A stretch of 64,000 nt of DNA, from assembly GCA_035493835.1 (NCBI GenBank), contig DATJHO010000088.1, positions 10,265-74,264 on the forward strand, in the 5' to 3' direction. Positions 1-8,330 of this stretch are shown here, piece by piece; the stretch's first letter is position 1, and each line of letters opens with the position of its first letter. Under the pieces are notes generated by a model, which did not search any database, had not been told where the DNA came from, and saw nothing but the letters and a program-made list of their open reading frames with translations. The position numbers and the translations under genes were made by a program. This stretch comes from DASZTU01 sp035493835. Lineage in GTDB: Bacteria; Pseudomonadota; Alphaproteobacteria; Rhizobiales; Devosiaceae.

Positions 1-402
1 TCCGATCTGGGAGAGGCCGTGCCGATCCCATGGACGGCATCGGGCCGGCTCTTGCTGTCGCACCTTTCAAACGAAGAGATCCTGGCCTTCATTCCGAAGG
101 AAGACTTCCAGCTGCCAGACGGCACGTGGCTCGATCCGGATATTTTCCTGGCGCAGGCGCACAGGGCCCGTGAGGAAGGCTATTTCACCTTCGACAGCAT
201 CGCCGATACCTACACCCACTGCTTTGCGGCTCCGGTCTACCAGCCCGACGGAATATGCGTGGCAACGCTGTGTCTTGTTGCCCCGAGAGGTGACGCAAAG
301 GCGAGCCGTGCCAGCTACATCAAGGCTTTGACTGACGCCGCCGATCTGCTGTCGCTTCGAATTGGGGGTGATACGACGGGCCGTGAGGTGAAGACGGGCT
401 GA
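1..402 (+). CDS. IclR-family transcriptional regulator, C-terminal part (cut by window start)
   Basis: The open frame enters from the left edge at base 1, so the N-terminal winged helix is outside the window. The visible 133 residues match the IclR effector-binding domain: the stretch AVPIPWTASGRLLLSHL is the typical IclR segment before the ligand pocket, and the end (APVYQPDGICVATLCLVAPR) is the usual last beta-strand pair. IclR proteins bind small catabolic metabolites and control neighbouring operons. The PLP enzyme gene begins 62 bases downstream on the same strand, so this regulator probably controls it or is co-transcribed with it. Confidence 0.85.
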   Translation, partial: SDLGEAVPIPWTASGRLLLSHLSNEEILAFIPKEDFQLPDGTWLDPDIFLAQAHRAREEGYFTFDSIADTYTHCFAAPVYQPDGICVATLCLVAPRGDAKASRASYIKALTDAADLLSLRIGGDTTGREVKTG

Positions 403-464
403 GGCAAGTCTGGGTCCGGGCAGCCGCCCACCCCGCATATATCTTTTTCGCGAAGGAGTTTCCC

Positions 465-1541
465 ATGAGCACCGCAGAAACGGCACTCGCAGGGCTGAAC
501 ACGCCGGTTGTCCTGATCGACCTCGACATCGTCGACCGCAACATCAATCGCCTGCAGTCTTATGCCGACGCCCACGGCCTGGGCGTGCGCCCGCACATCA
601 AGACGCACAAATTGCCGCAGATCGCGGAAATGCAGCTGCGGGCCGGCGCCATCGGCATCAACTGCCAAAAACTTTCCGAAGCCGAGGCGATGGCCGATGG
701 AAGTCCGGAAATTCGCGATATCCTCATCACCTACAACATCCTCGGTCATGAGAAGCTGCAGCGCCTGGTTGCCTTCGCCCGGCGGCTGACGGTTGCCGTT
801 GTCGCAGACAGCACGACCGTCATCGATGGGCTCTCGCGGGCATTTGCGAACGAGCCGGCCGCCCTGAAAGTGTTCGTGGAATGCAATACGGGCGCCGACC
901 GCTGCGGCGTTGGCACCCCCGAGGAGGCCGCGGACCTCGCCCGCCGGATAAATGAGGCGCCCGGGCTCAGCTTTGCCGGGCTGATGACATATCCGCCGGT
1001 GAATGGTGCGGAAGCAGTCCAGAGTTTCATGACGCGTGCCAAGGGCCTTATCGAGGCGATGAATATCACCGTTCCCGTCGTCACCTCCGGCGGTTCCCCC
1101 TCTATGATGCACGCAGCTGAAGCTCCGGTGACGACCGAATACCGCGCCGGCACCTATGTCTACAACGACCGCTCGCTGGTCGAGCGCGGCGCTTGTAGTT
1201 GGGAAGATTGCGCCCTGACGGTACTGGCGACGGTTGTCTCTGTGCCCGCAGCCGGCCGGGCAATCATCGATGCCGGCAGCAAGACCTTGACCTCCGATCT
1301 GCTCGGTCTTCGCGGGCATGGGCACGTCCTGGGCCGCCCCGACATCACGATCGACCAGCTTTCCGAAGAGCACGGCCGCCTGGTCACCACCGGCCCCATC
1401 GGACTATCCGTCGGCGAGACAGTTCGTATCGTGCCGAACCACGCCTGCGTCGTGACCAACATGTTCGACACGGTCACGGTGATCCGGGGCGACACGCCGA
1501 TCGACGTCTGGCCTGTCGTCGCCCGCGGCCGCGTCGTCTAG
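465..1541 (+). CDS. D-serine dehydratase / D-threonine aldolase-family PLP enzyme
   Basis: 358 residues, fold type III (alanine-racemase-like) PLP protein. The N-terminal barrel carries RPHIKTHK with the likely PLP lysine at K46, and the C-terminal beta-domain carries PNHAC (H326, C328). The His-x-Cys pair matches the zinc site of eukaryotic-type D-serine dehydratase; D-threonine aldolases usually have His-x-Asp. Expected reaction: metal- and PLP-dependent cleavage or deamination of a D-beta-hydroxy amino acid in the cytoplasm. The ATG has a clear AAGGAG about 8 bases upstream. A paralogue lies at 11463-12602. Substrate is not decidable from sequence. Confidence 0.85.
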   Translation: MSTAETALAGLNTPVVLIDLDIVDRNINRLQSYADAHGLGVRPHIKTHKLPQIAEMQLRAGAIGINCQKLSEAEAMADGSPEIRDILITYNILGHEKLQRLVAFARRLTVAVVADSTTVIDGLSRAFANEPAALKVFVECNTGADRCGVGTPEEAADLARRINEAPGLSFAGLMTYPPVNGAEAVQSFMTRAKGLIEAMNITVPVVTSGGSPSMMHAAEAPVTTEYRAGTYVYNDRSLVERGACSWEDCALTVLATVVSVPAAGRAIIDAGSKTLTSDLLGLRGHGHVLGRPDITIDQLSEEHGRLVTTGPIGLSVGETVRIVPNHACVVTNMFDTVTVIRGDTPIDVWPVVARGRVV

Positions 1542-1551
1542 ATAGTTCAAA

Positions 1552-1585
1552 GCGGGGGACAGGCGGCAACGCCGCCTGTCCCCGC
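1552..1585. terminator. GC-rich stem-loop between convergent genes
   Basis: A perfect 13-bp stem (GGGGACAGGCGGC pairing with its complement) around an AAC loop lies between the PLP enzyme gene and the convergent SDR gene. There is no long T-tract on either side, so this is a terminator-like or transcript-end-stabilising hairpin rather than a textbook intrinsic terminator. Confidence 0.6.
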
Positions 1586-1604
1586 GTTGCGGAACCCTTG
1601 CGCA

Positions 1605-2384
1605 TCAAAGCGCCAGGCCGCCTGACACCTCGATGCGCTGCCCGTTGACCCAGCGATTGTCGGATGAAACGAGGCTGGCAATCATCGCGCCGATATCTTC
1701 CGGCACGCCGACCCGGCCGAGGGCCGTCATTCCCGAGAGCGTCTTGTTGAGCTCGGGATTGTCGCGAACCATGCCGCCGCTGAAATCGGTCGCAACCGGG
1801 CCCGGGGCGACTGTGTTGACGGCAATGCCGCGGGCACCAAGCTCCTTGGCCAGGTAGCGGGTCAACACCTCGACCGCACCTTTCATCGAGGCATATGCAC
1901 CGCTGCCCGGCACCGACACGCGCGTGAGGCCACTCGAGATATTTACGATCCGCCCGCCATCGTTGATCAGCGGGAGGAGCTTCTGGGTGAGGAAGAAAAC
2001 GCCTTTGAAGTGCACCCGATAGAGGCCATCCAGTTCCTCCTCGGTGGTCTGGGCGAAGGCGTTGTGGTGCGAGGTGCCGGCATTGTTGACGAGGAAATCG
2101 AAGCGTTCGGCGCCGAGGTCGGCCACGGCATGCCGAACTTTTCCCACGAAGGCGTCGAAGGATGCCGCATCGCCCACGTCGAGCTGCAGGGCTATCGTGC
2201 GACGTCCGGCCTCCGCCACGCGGGCGGCCACCATCTCGGCTTCTGCCTGATTTGACCGGTAAGTGAAGATCGAGTCGATGCCTCGCCTCGCAAGGCTGAG
2301 AACTGTGTCCCGTCCCAGGCCGCGACTGCCGCCGGTAACGATTGCGATCTTGGTAGCTGAATCGGCTGTGTTTTCAGTAGGCAT
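1605..2384 (-). CDS. SDR-family NAD(P)-dependent oxidoreductase
   Basis: 259 residues, the usual length of a classical short-chain dehydrogenase. The cofactor loop TGGSRGLG is at residues 17-24, followed by VNNAGT, the NISSG serine strand and the catalytic YASMK (Tyr-xxx-Lys). It should reduce or oxidise a carbonyl/alcohol pair; the substrate cannot be told from sequence. It is transcribed divergently from the AraC-type regulator that starts 147 bases away, a common arrangement in which the regulator controls the dehydrogenase. Confidence 0.85.
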   Translation of the reverse strand: MPTENTADSATKIAIVTGGSRGLGRDTVLSLARRGIDSIFTYRSNQAEAEMVAARVAEAGRRTIALQLDVGDAASFDAFVGKVRHAVADLGAERFDFLVNNAGTSHHNAFAQTTEEELDGLYRVHFKGVFFLTQKLLPLINDGGRIVNISSGLTRVSVPGSGAYASMKGAVEVLTRYLAKELGARGIAVNTVAPGPVATDFSGGMVRDNPELNKTLSGMTALGRVGVPEDIGAMIASLVSSDNRWVNGQRIEVSGGLAL

Positions 2385-2531
2385 TGAATGTTCCAGATGG
2401 CGTTGATAACGGCGTCAAACTAGCTCCCGCACGAGCATCGGATGAATATCTGAACCAGGCCATTTCTTGCCTAATCCTGCTTGAGCGCTTAGCATGAGGG
2501 ACGCCCACCGGCACCAGAGCGGGGACAGAAC
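2385..2531. promoter_or_regulatory. Divergent promoter region between SDR and AraC-family genes
   Basis: 147 bases separate two divergent starts, so both promoters must lie here. I could not identify convincing -35/-10 boxes or AraC half-sites by eye; the assignment rests only on gene arrangement. Confidence 0.5.
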
Positions 2532-3419
2532 ATGTCGACGGAATTGTTGGACGCAGTCAGGCGCTACACAGACCTGCAGCCGGGCGAGGCCCCTTTCGCC
2601 ACAGCGATCGAAGGCGTGATGATCCTGCGGTCGAACCAGGAAACGCGGCCCAATCCCACGATAATAAAGCCGGCGCTGTGCATCGTCGTGCAAGGCGCCA
2701 AGTGGACGACCTTCGGCGAGCGGCGGTTCGAGTACCGTGCCGGGCAAGCGCTGGTGGTCAGCGTCGAAATGCCGTCCTTTGGGCGGGTCGTCGAAGCGAG
2801 CCCGACCGAACCATTTCTCGCCGTGGTCATTGAACTTGACCTTGCCGTGATGCGCACCGTGATGGAAGGGCTCGATACCCTGCCCAAGCCAGCCGCCCAC
2901 CCGGCCTCGAGCGTCTTCGTGACGGATTTCGAAGGGCCGCTAGCGGACTGTGCGCTCCGCATGATGCGTTTACTAGCGACCCCGCAAGCTATCCCGATGC
3001 TCTATCCCGGGATCATGCAGGAGATCTGCTATTGGCTGCTGACCGGCCCGCATGGCGGCGAGATCATCGAGATGACGATGACGAGCGGCCATTTTCAGCC
3101 GGTAATCAGGGCGATCCACGTGTTGCGAGACCGCTTTGCGACACCGGTGAGAATAGAAGAGTTGGCGAGCGTTGCGCAGATGAGCCCATCGGCGTTCCAT
3201 CGCCAGTTCAAGGCGCTGACGTCCATGACGCCGCTGCAATACCAGAAGCAGCTCCGCCTGCTCGAAGCGCGCCGGCTGATGGTATCCGACGCGCTCAAGC
3301 CCGACACGGCCGCCTTTCGGGTCGGTTACGAAAGCCCCTCGCAATTCAGCCGGGAATACGCCCGCATGTTCGGTGCTCCACCGCGGCGCGACACCCTCAG
3401 CATGCTTTCCCGCAGCTGA
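2532..3419 (+). CDS. AraC-family transcriptional regulator (AraC_N cupin type)
   Basis: 295 residues. The N-terminal two thirds matches the AraC_N effector domain: the strand KPALCIVVQGAKWTTFGERR and the following YRAGQALVVSVEMPSFG are characteristic. The C-terminal third has two helix-turn-helix units, with MSPSAFHRQFKALTSMTPLQ as the first and RVGYESPSQFSREYARMFG as the second. Such regulators typically activate an adjacent oxidoreductase gene; here that is the divergent SDR at 1605-2384. Converges with the ornithine-cyclodeaminase-like gene 17 bases downstream. Confidence 0.9.
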   Translation: MSTELLDAVRRYTDLQPGEAPFATAIEGVMILRSNQETRPNPTIIKPALCIVVQGAKWTTFGERRFEYRAGQALVVSVEMPSFGRVVEASPTEPFLAVVIELDLAVMRTVMEGLDTLPKPAAHPASSVFVTDFEGPLADCALRMMRLLATPQAIPMLYPGIMQEICYWLLTGPHGGEIIEMTMTSGHFQPVIRAIHVLRDRFATPVRIEELASVAQMSPSAFHRQFKALTSMTPLQYQKQLRLLEARRLMVSDALKPDTAAFRVGYESPSQFSREYARMFGAPPRRDTLSMLSRS

Positions 3420-3436
3420 GTGCTAGCGCTTGCCAC

Positions 3437-4408
3437 TCAGTAGTCGACCCGCGTCCCCAACTGACGAGCTTCGGCAGCCGCCACGGCCAAGTGGGCAACC
3501 ACCAAGTCCTGCAGGGACACCCCCGTTCCGTCGAAAAGGGTAATCTCGGCGTCGCTGCGGCGCCCGTCGCTGAGGCCGGCAATGACGGCGCCGATGCTCC
3601 CGCGGATGTCTTCGGCGGTGATGAGCCCGCTCGCAAAGGCGTGCTGGCATTCGCCGATGGTGATGGCTTGGGCCGCCTCGTCGACGAAAATGGCGGCGCT
3701 CGCGACCAGCGCCGGATCCAGCTCCTGCTTGCCCTTTGTGTCGGCGCCCATGGCGTTGATGTGCGTTCCCGGCCGGACCCAATTCTTCTCGACCATTGCC
3801 TTCTGGGAGGGCGTGACGGTGATCAGCACATCGGCCGCCCGCGCTACTTGTTCGGGCGTTTCCGCAGGAACGTAGTCGAGCCCCAGTTCCGCCACCAAAG
3901 TGCCGAAGCGCGCGAGATTGTCGGCAGACTGGTCCCAGGCATGGACACGGCGAATGCCGCGGACCTCAAGCGTCGCACGCAACTGGTAGGCGGACTGCCC
4001 CCCAGTGCCGATGACCCCCAGATCCGTGGCGTCGGGCCGCGCGAGGTGCTTGGTGGCGATGGCGCTTGCGGCGCCGGTGCGGATGCCGGTGAGATAGTTG
4101 GCGCTCACTAGCGCCGAGGCACGGCCGGTCTCGGGATCGAAAAGCAGGGTCGAGGACTGGTGGTTGGTCAACCCCTTCTTGAGGTTGTGCGGCCAGAACC
4201 CCCCGGCCTTCAAGCCAAGCAGGGGAACGCTGACATCGGCGCCGGTCTTCACGCCGAATACGGCATCCTGGTAGCCGAGAACCTCGCGCACCACCGGGTA
4301 GTTGTAGGCCTGCCCCGTGGCCATGGCGGCAAAAGTGTGCTCCAGGGCGGCAATCGCCGCCTCCACGCTCACCAATTGTTTGGCGAGATCTTCGGAAATA
4401 ATCAGCAT
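3437..4408 (-). CDS. Ornithine cyclodeaminase / mu-crystallin family protein
   Basis: 323 residues, full family length. The N-terminal dimerisation domain contains LLGLKAGGFWP with the conserved lysine, and LTGIRTGAASA leads into the Rossmann domain with the NAD(P) loop IGTGGQSAYQL. Members include ornithine cyclodeaminase, alanine dehydrogenase and ketimine reductases, so imino/amino acid chemistry is expected but the exact reaction is open. Its start codon overlaps the stop of the SDR gene upstream (TAATG), so the two are probably translationally coupled. Confidence 0.85.
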   Translation of the reverse strand: MLIISEDLAKQLVSVEAAIAALEHTFAAMATGQAYNYPVVREVLGYQDAVFGVKTGADVSVPLLGLKAGGFWPHNLKKGLTNHQSSTLLFDPETGRASALVSANYLTGIRTGAASAIATKHLARPDATDLGVIGTGGQSAYQLRATLEVRGIRRVHAWDQSADNLARFGTLVAELGLDYVPAETPEQVARAADVLITVTPSQKAMVEKNWVRPGTHINAMGADTKGKQELDPALVASAAIFVDEAAQAITIGECQHAFASGLITAEDIRGSIGAVIAGLSDGRRSDAEITLFDGTGVSLQDLVVAHLAVAAAEARQLGTRVDY

Positions 4409-5241
4409 TACGGTGTTCCCGATTTAGTTGGTTCGCCCTTTGCCTCGAGGATGAACTCGTCGATCATGACGTTCATCCCCGCAAGCAGGCCGCCATCGAC
4501 CGGCAGGGCGACGCCGTTGATGTAGCTCGCCTCGTCAGAGCCCAGAAAGGCGACGGCCTTGGCGATGTCTTCCGGCTCGGCGACGCGGCCGAGCGGGTAC
4601 CAGCGCTTCAGCTTTTCGAAGATTTGCGGGTCCTTGCGCTGGCGGATCGTCCAGGTTTCGTTGTCGGTCCGCACCGATCCGGGGCAGACCGCGTTGCAGC
4701 GAATGCCGTGGGGGCCGTATTCGCTCGCGACCGACTGGGTCAGGTTGATGATCCCGGCCTTGGCAGCGCTGTAGCTGGGATTGCCGAAATAGCGCAGTCC
4801 GTTGACCGAGGAAATGTTGATGATCGCGCCCCCGCCGCCCTTCTGCATCCGGGGCAGCACGGCGCGAATGCAGTGATAGGGACCGTTAAGGTTGACCTCG
4901 ATTTCCGCGTGCCAGGAGTCCAGCGTAATGCCCTCAAGGCTACCGGCGTCGGTGAAGGCGGCGTTGTTGACCAGCAACGTGAGGGGGCCCAATGCCGCCT
5001 CCGCCTCGGCGAAAGCCCGCTCGACCTCGTCCGGCTTGGTGATGTCGGCCTGAACGGAAACCGCGCGGGCCCCGCTCTCCTCAAGCAGGTGCAGCGTCTC
5101 GCTGGCGCCGTCGGGATTGCGCTCCAGCACGGCCACGGCGGCCCCTTCGCTCGCGAGTTTCAGGGCAATGGCGCGCCCGATGCCGTGCCCGGCGCCGGTT
5201 ACAAGGGCGATGGTGTTGGCGTGCCGTGTCATGGTCTGCAA
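4408..5241 (-). CDS. SDR-family oxidoreductase
   Basis: 277 residues, classical SDR. Cofactor loop TGAGHGIGRA near residue 15, VNNAAF, NISSVNG serine strand and the catalytic YSAAK are all visible, followed by the SDR end motif VDGGLLAGM. It is the first gene of a two-gene operon with the ornithine-cyclodeaminase-like gene, with which it shares one base (TAATG). Joint action on an amino- or imino-acid metabolite is inferred from the coupling only. Confidence 0.88.
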   Translation of the reverse strand: MQTMTRHANTIALVTGAGHGIGRAIALKLASEGAAVAVLERNPDGASETLHLLEESGARAVSVQADITKPDEVERAFAEAEAALGPLTLLVNNAAFTDAGSLEGITLDSWHAEIEVNLNGPYHCIRAVLPRMQKGGGGAIINISSVNGLRYFGNPSYSAAKAGIINLTQSVASEYGPHGIRCNAVCPGSVRTDNETWTIRQRKDPQIFEKLKRWYPLGRVAEPEDIAKAVAFLGSDEASYINGVALPVDGGLLAGMNVMIDEFILEAKGEPTKSGTP

Positions 5242-5449
5242 TTCCCCCTCTTGATGCCGCGCGCGAATACCGGCCGTCTACCGCCGTTTTTCAAGAACTA
5301 GTCGCACGTGCCCGGGCGGACCAATGCTTAAGCGGCATGGCTAGATCAGCAATTGGCATTCGCCTGCCGCTCCCGGTGTTGACTAGACTGCACGAAATCC
5401 CCCGAGCGCTACCGGCTTGCGCTCCCTAACGCGCATGGAGAACCCGGCA

Positions 5450-6328
5450 ATGAAGAATATTATTGTCACCGGTGGCAGCGGCAAGGCAGGCCGCGCCGTC
5501 TGCCGTGACCTCGTCGAGCACGGATACAGCGTTCTCAATGTCGACATCGCCCCATCCAGCGACCCGGTATGCCCGTTCTACAAGGTCGATCTGGGCGAGC
5601 TCGGCCAGGTGATCGACGCCATGCAGTGGAGCGGCGGCAAGGACCATCCCTTCCGCGGCTTCGACCGTCCGGACGCCGTGGTGCATTTCGCCGCCATCCC
5701 CGCCCCGGAGCTGGCGCCGGACGAGGTCATCTTCCGCAACAACATGATGTCGACGTTCAACGTCTTCGATGCCGCCATGCGTCTCGGCATCAAGCGGGTT
5801 GTCTGGGCATCGAGCGAAACCACGCTAGGCCTGCCCTTCCGGCCGGACAATCCGCCCGCCTATGCGCCGGTGGACGAGGAGCACCCGATGCGCCCCGAGA
5901 GCGCGTATTCGCTCTCCAAGGATCTCGGCGAGGAAATGGCCCGCCAATTCCAGCGCTGGAACCCGGATACCACGTTCATCGGCCTGCGCCTCTCCAATGT
6001 AATGGAGCCGAAAGACTACGCCCGGTTCCCAACCTGGCAGGACGACCCGCATTTTCGCGAGTGGAACCTCTGGGCCTATATCGACGCCCGCGATTGCGCC
6101 CAGGCCGTCCGCAAGGGGCTGCTGGTCGACTTCGTCGGGGCCGACCACTTCATTATCGCCAACGCGGATTCTGTGATGAACCGGCCCAATAGCGAACTGC
6201 TGCGAGAGGTCTTTCCCGACGTGCCGCTGCGCAAGGCTGTGGGCGAACACGAGACGCTCCTCAGCATCGACAAGGCTCGCCGCGTGCTCGGATACGAGCC
6301 GGAACACTCCTGGCGCAACGCCAGCTGA
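5450..6328 (+). CDS. NAD-dependent epimerase/dehydratase-type extended SDR
   Basis: 292 residues when started at the ATG at 5450, which has GGAG nine bases upstream and begins directly with the Rossmann strand (MKNIIVTGGSGKAG). An in-frame TTG at 5417 and ATG at 5435 are less likely. VHFAAIPAP, WASSETT and the catalytic YSLSK mark an extended SDR of the uronate-dehydrogenase/UDP-sugar-epimerase superfamily. It is divergent from the 4408-5241 SDR and is followed by a long gap, so it is probably monocistronic. The substrate is likely a sugar or sugar acid; this is inference. Confidence 0.82.
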   Translation: MKNIIVTGGSGKAGRAVCRDLVEHGYSVLNVDIAPSSDPVCPFYKVDLGELGQVIDAMQWSGGKDHPFRGFDRPDAVVHFAAIPAPELAPDEVIFRNNMMSTFNVFDAAMRLGIKRVVWASSETTLGLPFRPDNPPAYAPVDEEHPMRPESAYSLSKDLGEEMARQFQRWNPDTTFIGLRLSNVMEPKDYARFPTWQDDPHFREWNLWAYIDARDCAQAVRKGLLVDFVGADHFIIANADSVMNRPNSELLREVFPDVPLRKAVGEHETLLSIDKARRVLGYEPEHSWRNAS

Positions 6329-7016
6329 CCTGCACTCGCCTACGGCGTCGCGCAGATGCCGATTGGATGCAGGATTCGATCGCATCCGTTTTGCCACGCC
6401 ACCGTCCGGTTGCCGGGCAGTGATGAGGGTCGAGGTACCTTCACCTGGCCGGAAAGGACCAGGAAGTGAATGTGCCCGAGGCGGAGCACCATGCCGCCAA
6501 TTTGGGCAGAGGGCCACACCGGCCAGCGCCGCGCCAGCCGATCTGGACCCTCCGCTCCCCCTTTGTCCTGCCTGCAGCTCGGGCGAACACGACGCTCTGC
6601 CCCGGACTGGATCCAACGGCCAAGCGCACATCAAATCGGCATTGGTCGCTTTCCGCCGTGCATCATCCAAGCAAGCCGGCCGGTCGATCGCCTTCGCAGG
6701 CCCTGACCAGTTTCGTGTCACCAAGACACTGCCCCAACCGGCGCTGGACGGCCAAGGCGCCAATTCCCTCATCAGCTTAGGCCCAGGCTCTCCCCGGTGC
6801 GGGGCGCCGCTTGAGCCCCGAGCGTTCCGGCTCTCCAGGCGGCATTATTTGCGTTCGTTATCGCACATTCTTTAGGCAATACGCCGTTCTGCCTAAGCTA
6901 TGCCACTTTCACATACACCCATGCGATAAATTCATTTTCTAGTTGCCGTCACGCATCGCACAGTTCGACCAGCCGCACGGCCACTGAAAATAATCGACTA
7001 CAGGAGAACGGCAAGA
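6329..7016. other. Long intergenic region upstream of sugar importer
   Basis: About 690 bases without a convincing gene; short overlapping frames here have Arg/Pro-rich, non-conserved translations. A weak hairpin (GGATGC...GCATCC followed by GTTTTG, 6365-6392) could end the upstream gene. The last 150 bases are AT-richer than the neighbourhood and hold the inverted repeat listed separately, so the importer promoter is probably here. Confidence 0.5.
6872..6896. promoter_or_regulatory. Inverted repeat TTAGGCA-N11-TGCCTAA, possible operator
   Basis: Two perfect 7-base arms separated by 11 bases, lying about 120 bases upstream of the binding-protein gene at 7017. Spacing and position suit a dimeric repressor site. 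No regulator gene is adjacent to this operon, so the binding protein is unknown. Confidence 0.4.
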
Positions 7017-8252
7017 ATGAAGTCCTTCAACTGGAAGACGCTGGCGACCTCCGTGGTCGCTGCGAGCATGCTAGGGACAGCTGCCCCTGCCTTGGCACAA
7101 ACACAGGTGAATTTCACGGTTGCGGAATACAGCGCGAGTACAGGCCCCTACTTCAAGGACTTGGCCGCTGCGTTCGAAAAGCAGAACCCCGACATCCACA
7201 TCAACATCGAAGTGGTGCCGTGGGACAGTCTGCTGCAGCGCCTTACCACTGACATCGCCGGCGGCACCGCACCGGACATCTCGATCATTGGTACGCGCTG
7301 GCTGTACGACTTCGCTTCCCAAGGCATCGCCGAGCCGCTCGACTCGTACCTGACGCCCGACTTCAAGTCGAAGTTCATCCCGACCCTCCTGCAGCCATCG
7401 GTCATCGGCGGCAAGGTGATGGGCCTTCCTGTTGGTTCCTCGACCCGCGCCATGCTGGTCAATACCGACCTGTTCGATAAAGCCGGCGCCACGATCCCCA
7501 AGACCTGGGACGAAGTCTACACCGCCGCCCAGAAGATCTCCAAGCTCCCCGGCGCGTTCGGGCTGGGCATGCAGGGCAAGCAGATCGAGACCGACTCCTA
7601 CTTTTACTATGCGCTCTGGACCTTCGGCGGCGACATCCTGAAGCCCGATGGCACCAGCGGGCTCGACACCCCGGCGGCGCTCGAGGCGGCGACCTTCTAC
7701 AAGAAGATGGTCGATGAAAAGCTGACCCAGCCCTCGCCCACCGATTACAGCCGCGAGGACCTGTTCAACCTGTTCAAGCAGGGCAAGGTCGGCATGGTCT
7801 TCACCTTCCCGATGCTGATCCCGCAGATCAAGGCCGAGGCGCCGAACCTCCACTACAAGGTCGAGCCGTTTCCGACCAATACCACCGAGGCGACCTACGG
7901 CGTGACCGATACGCTGATGATGTTTCAGAGTTCCAAGGTCAAGGACGCCGCCTGGAAGTTCATCCAGTTCGCCTATCAGGACGACTGGCGCAGCAAGTTC
8001 GATCACGCCGAAGGCCTGCTGCCGGTGACCAAGGACGTTGCCAACGAGCCCTATTACAAGAACGATCCCGACATCTCCACCTTCGTCGCCGGTCTCTCCT
8101 ACGCCAAGTTCGCGCCGACCATCGCCAATTGGGAACAGATCGCCGACCGCACGGTGCAGGCGATGCAGCAGATCTATCTCGATCAGGCCAGCCCCAAGGA
8201 CGCGCTGACCAGCGCCGCGACGGACATCAACGCTATCCGCGCCCAGCAGTAG
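7017..8252 (+). CDS. ABC sugar importer, extracellular solute-binding protein (family 1)
   Basis: 411 residues. A Sec signal peptide ends at TAAPALA-QTQ, so the mature protein is periplasmic. The mature part reads as a carbohydrate-binding protein of the MalE/UgpB type (FEKQNPDIHINIEVVPWDSL, then GGTAPDISIIGTRWLYDFA). SD-like AGGAGAA precedes the ATG. It delivers a sugar or polyol to the permeases encoded by the next two genes. A strong hairpin follows the gene, consistent with higher expression of the binding protein than of the membrane parts. Confidence 0.92.
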   Translation: MKSFNWKTLATSVVAASMLGTAAPALAQTQVNFTVAEYSASTGPYFKDLAAAFEKQNPDIHINIEVVPWDSLLQRLTTDIAGGTAPDISIIGTRWLYDFASQGIAEPLDSYLTPDFKSKFIPTLLQPSVIGGKVMGLPVGSSTRAMLVNTDLFDKAGATIPKTWDEVYTAAQKISKLPGAFGLGMQGKQIETDSYFYYALWTFGGDILKPDGTSGLDTPAALEAATFYKKMVDEKLTQPSPTDYSREDLFNLFKQGKVGMVFTFPMLIPQIKAEAPNLHYKVEPFPTNTTEATYGVTDTLMMFQSSKVKDAAWKFIQFAYQDDWRSKFDHAEGLLPVTKDVANEPYYKNDPDISTFVAGLSYAKFAPTIANWEQIADRTVQAMQQIYLDQASPKDALTSAATDINAIRAQQ

Positions 8253-8264
8253 CAGTTGCCTCTC

Positions 8265-8303
8265 CGATTGGGGGAACAGCAGTTCCCCCAATCGACTTTT
8301 TCT
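8265..8303 (+). terminator. Intra-operon stem-loop (attenuator or mRNA stabiliser)
   Basis: A perfect 13-bp stem, CGATTGGGGGAAC and its complement around the loop AGCA (8265-8294), is followed by ACTTTTTC. It sits in the 78-base gap between the binding-protein gene and the first permease gene. Such elements let binding-protein transcripts accumulate while only some polymerases read on. Confidence 0.8.
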
Positions 8304-8330
8304 AGACTCTTGATTGCTCTTGGAGCCCGC

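Noticed and set aside
6363..6875. 170-codon frame in the long intergenic gap
   Set aside because: No family resemblance, several equal-length frames overlap it, and no ribosome site was evident.
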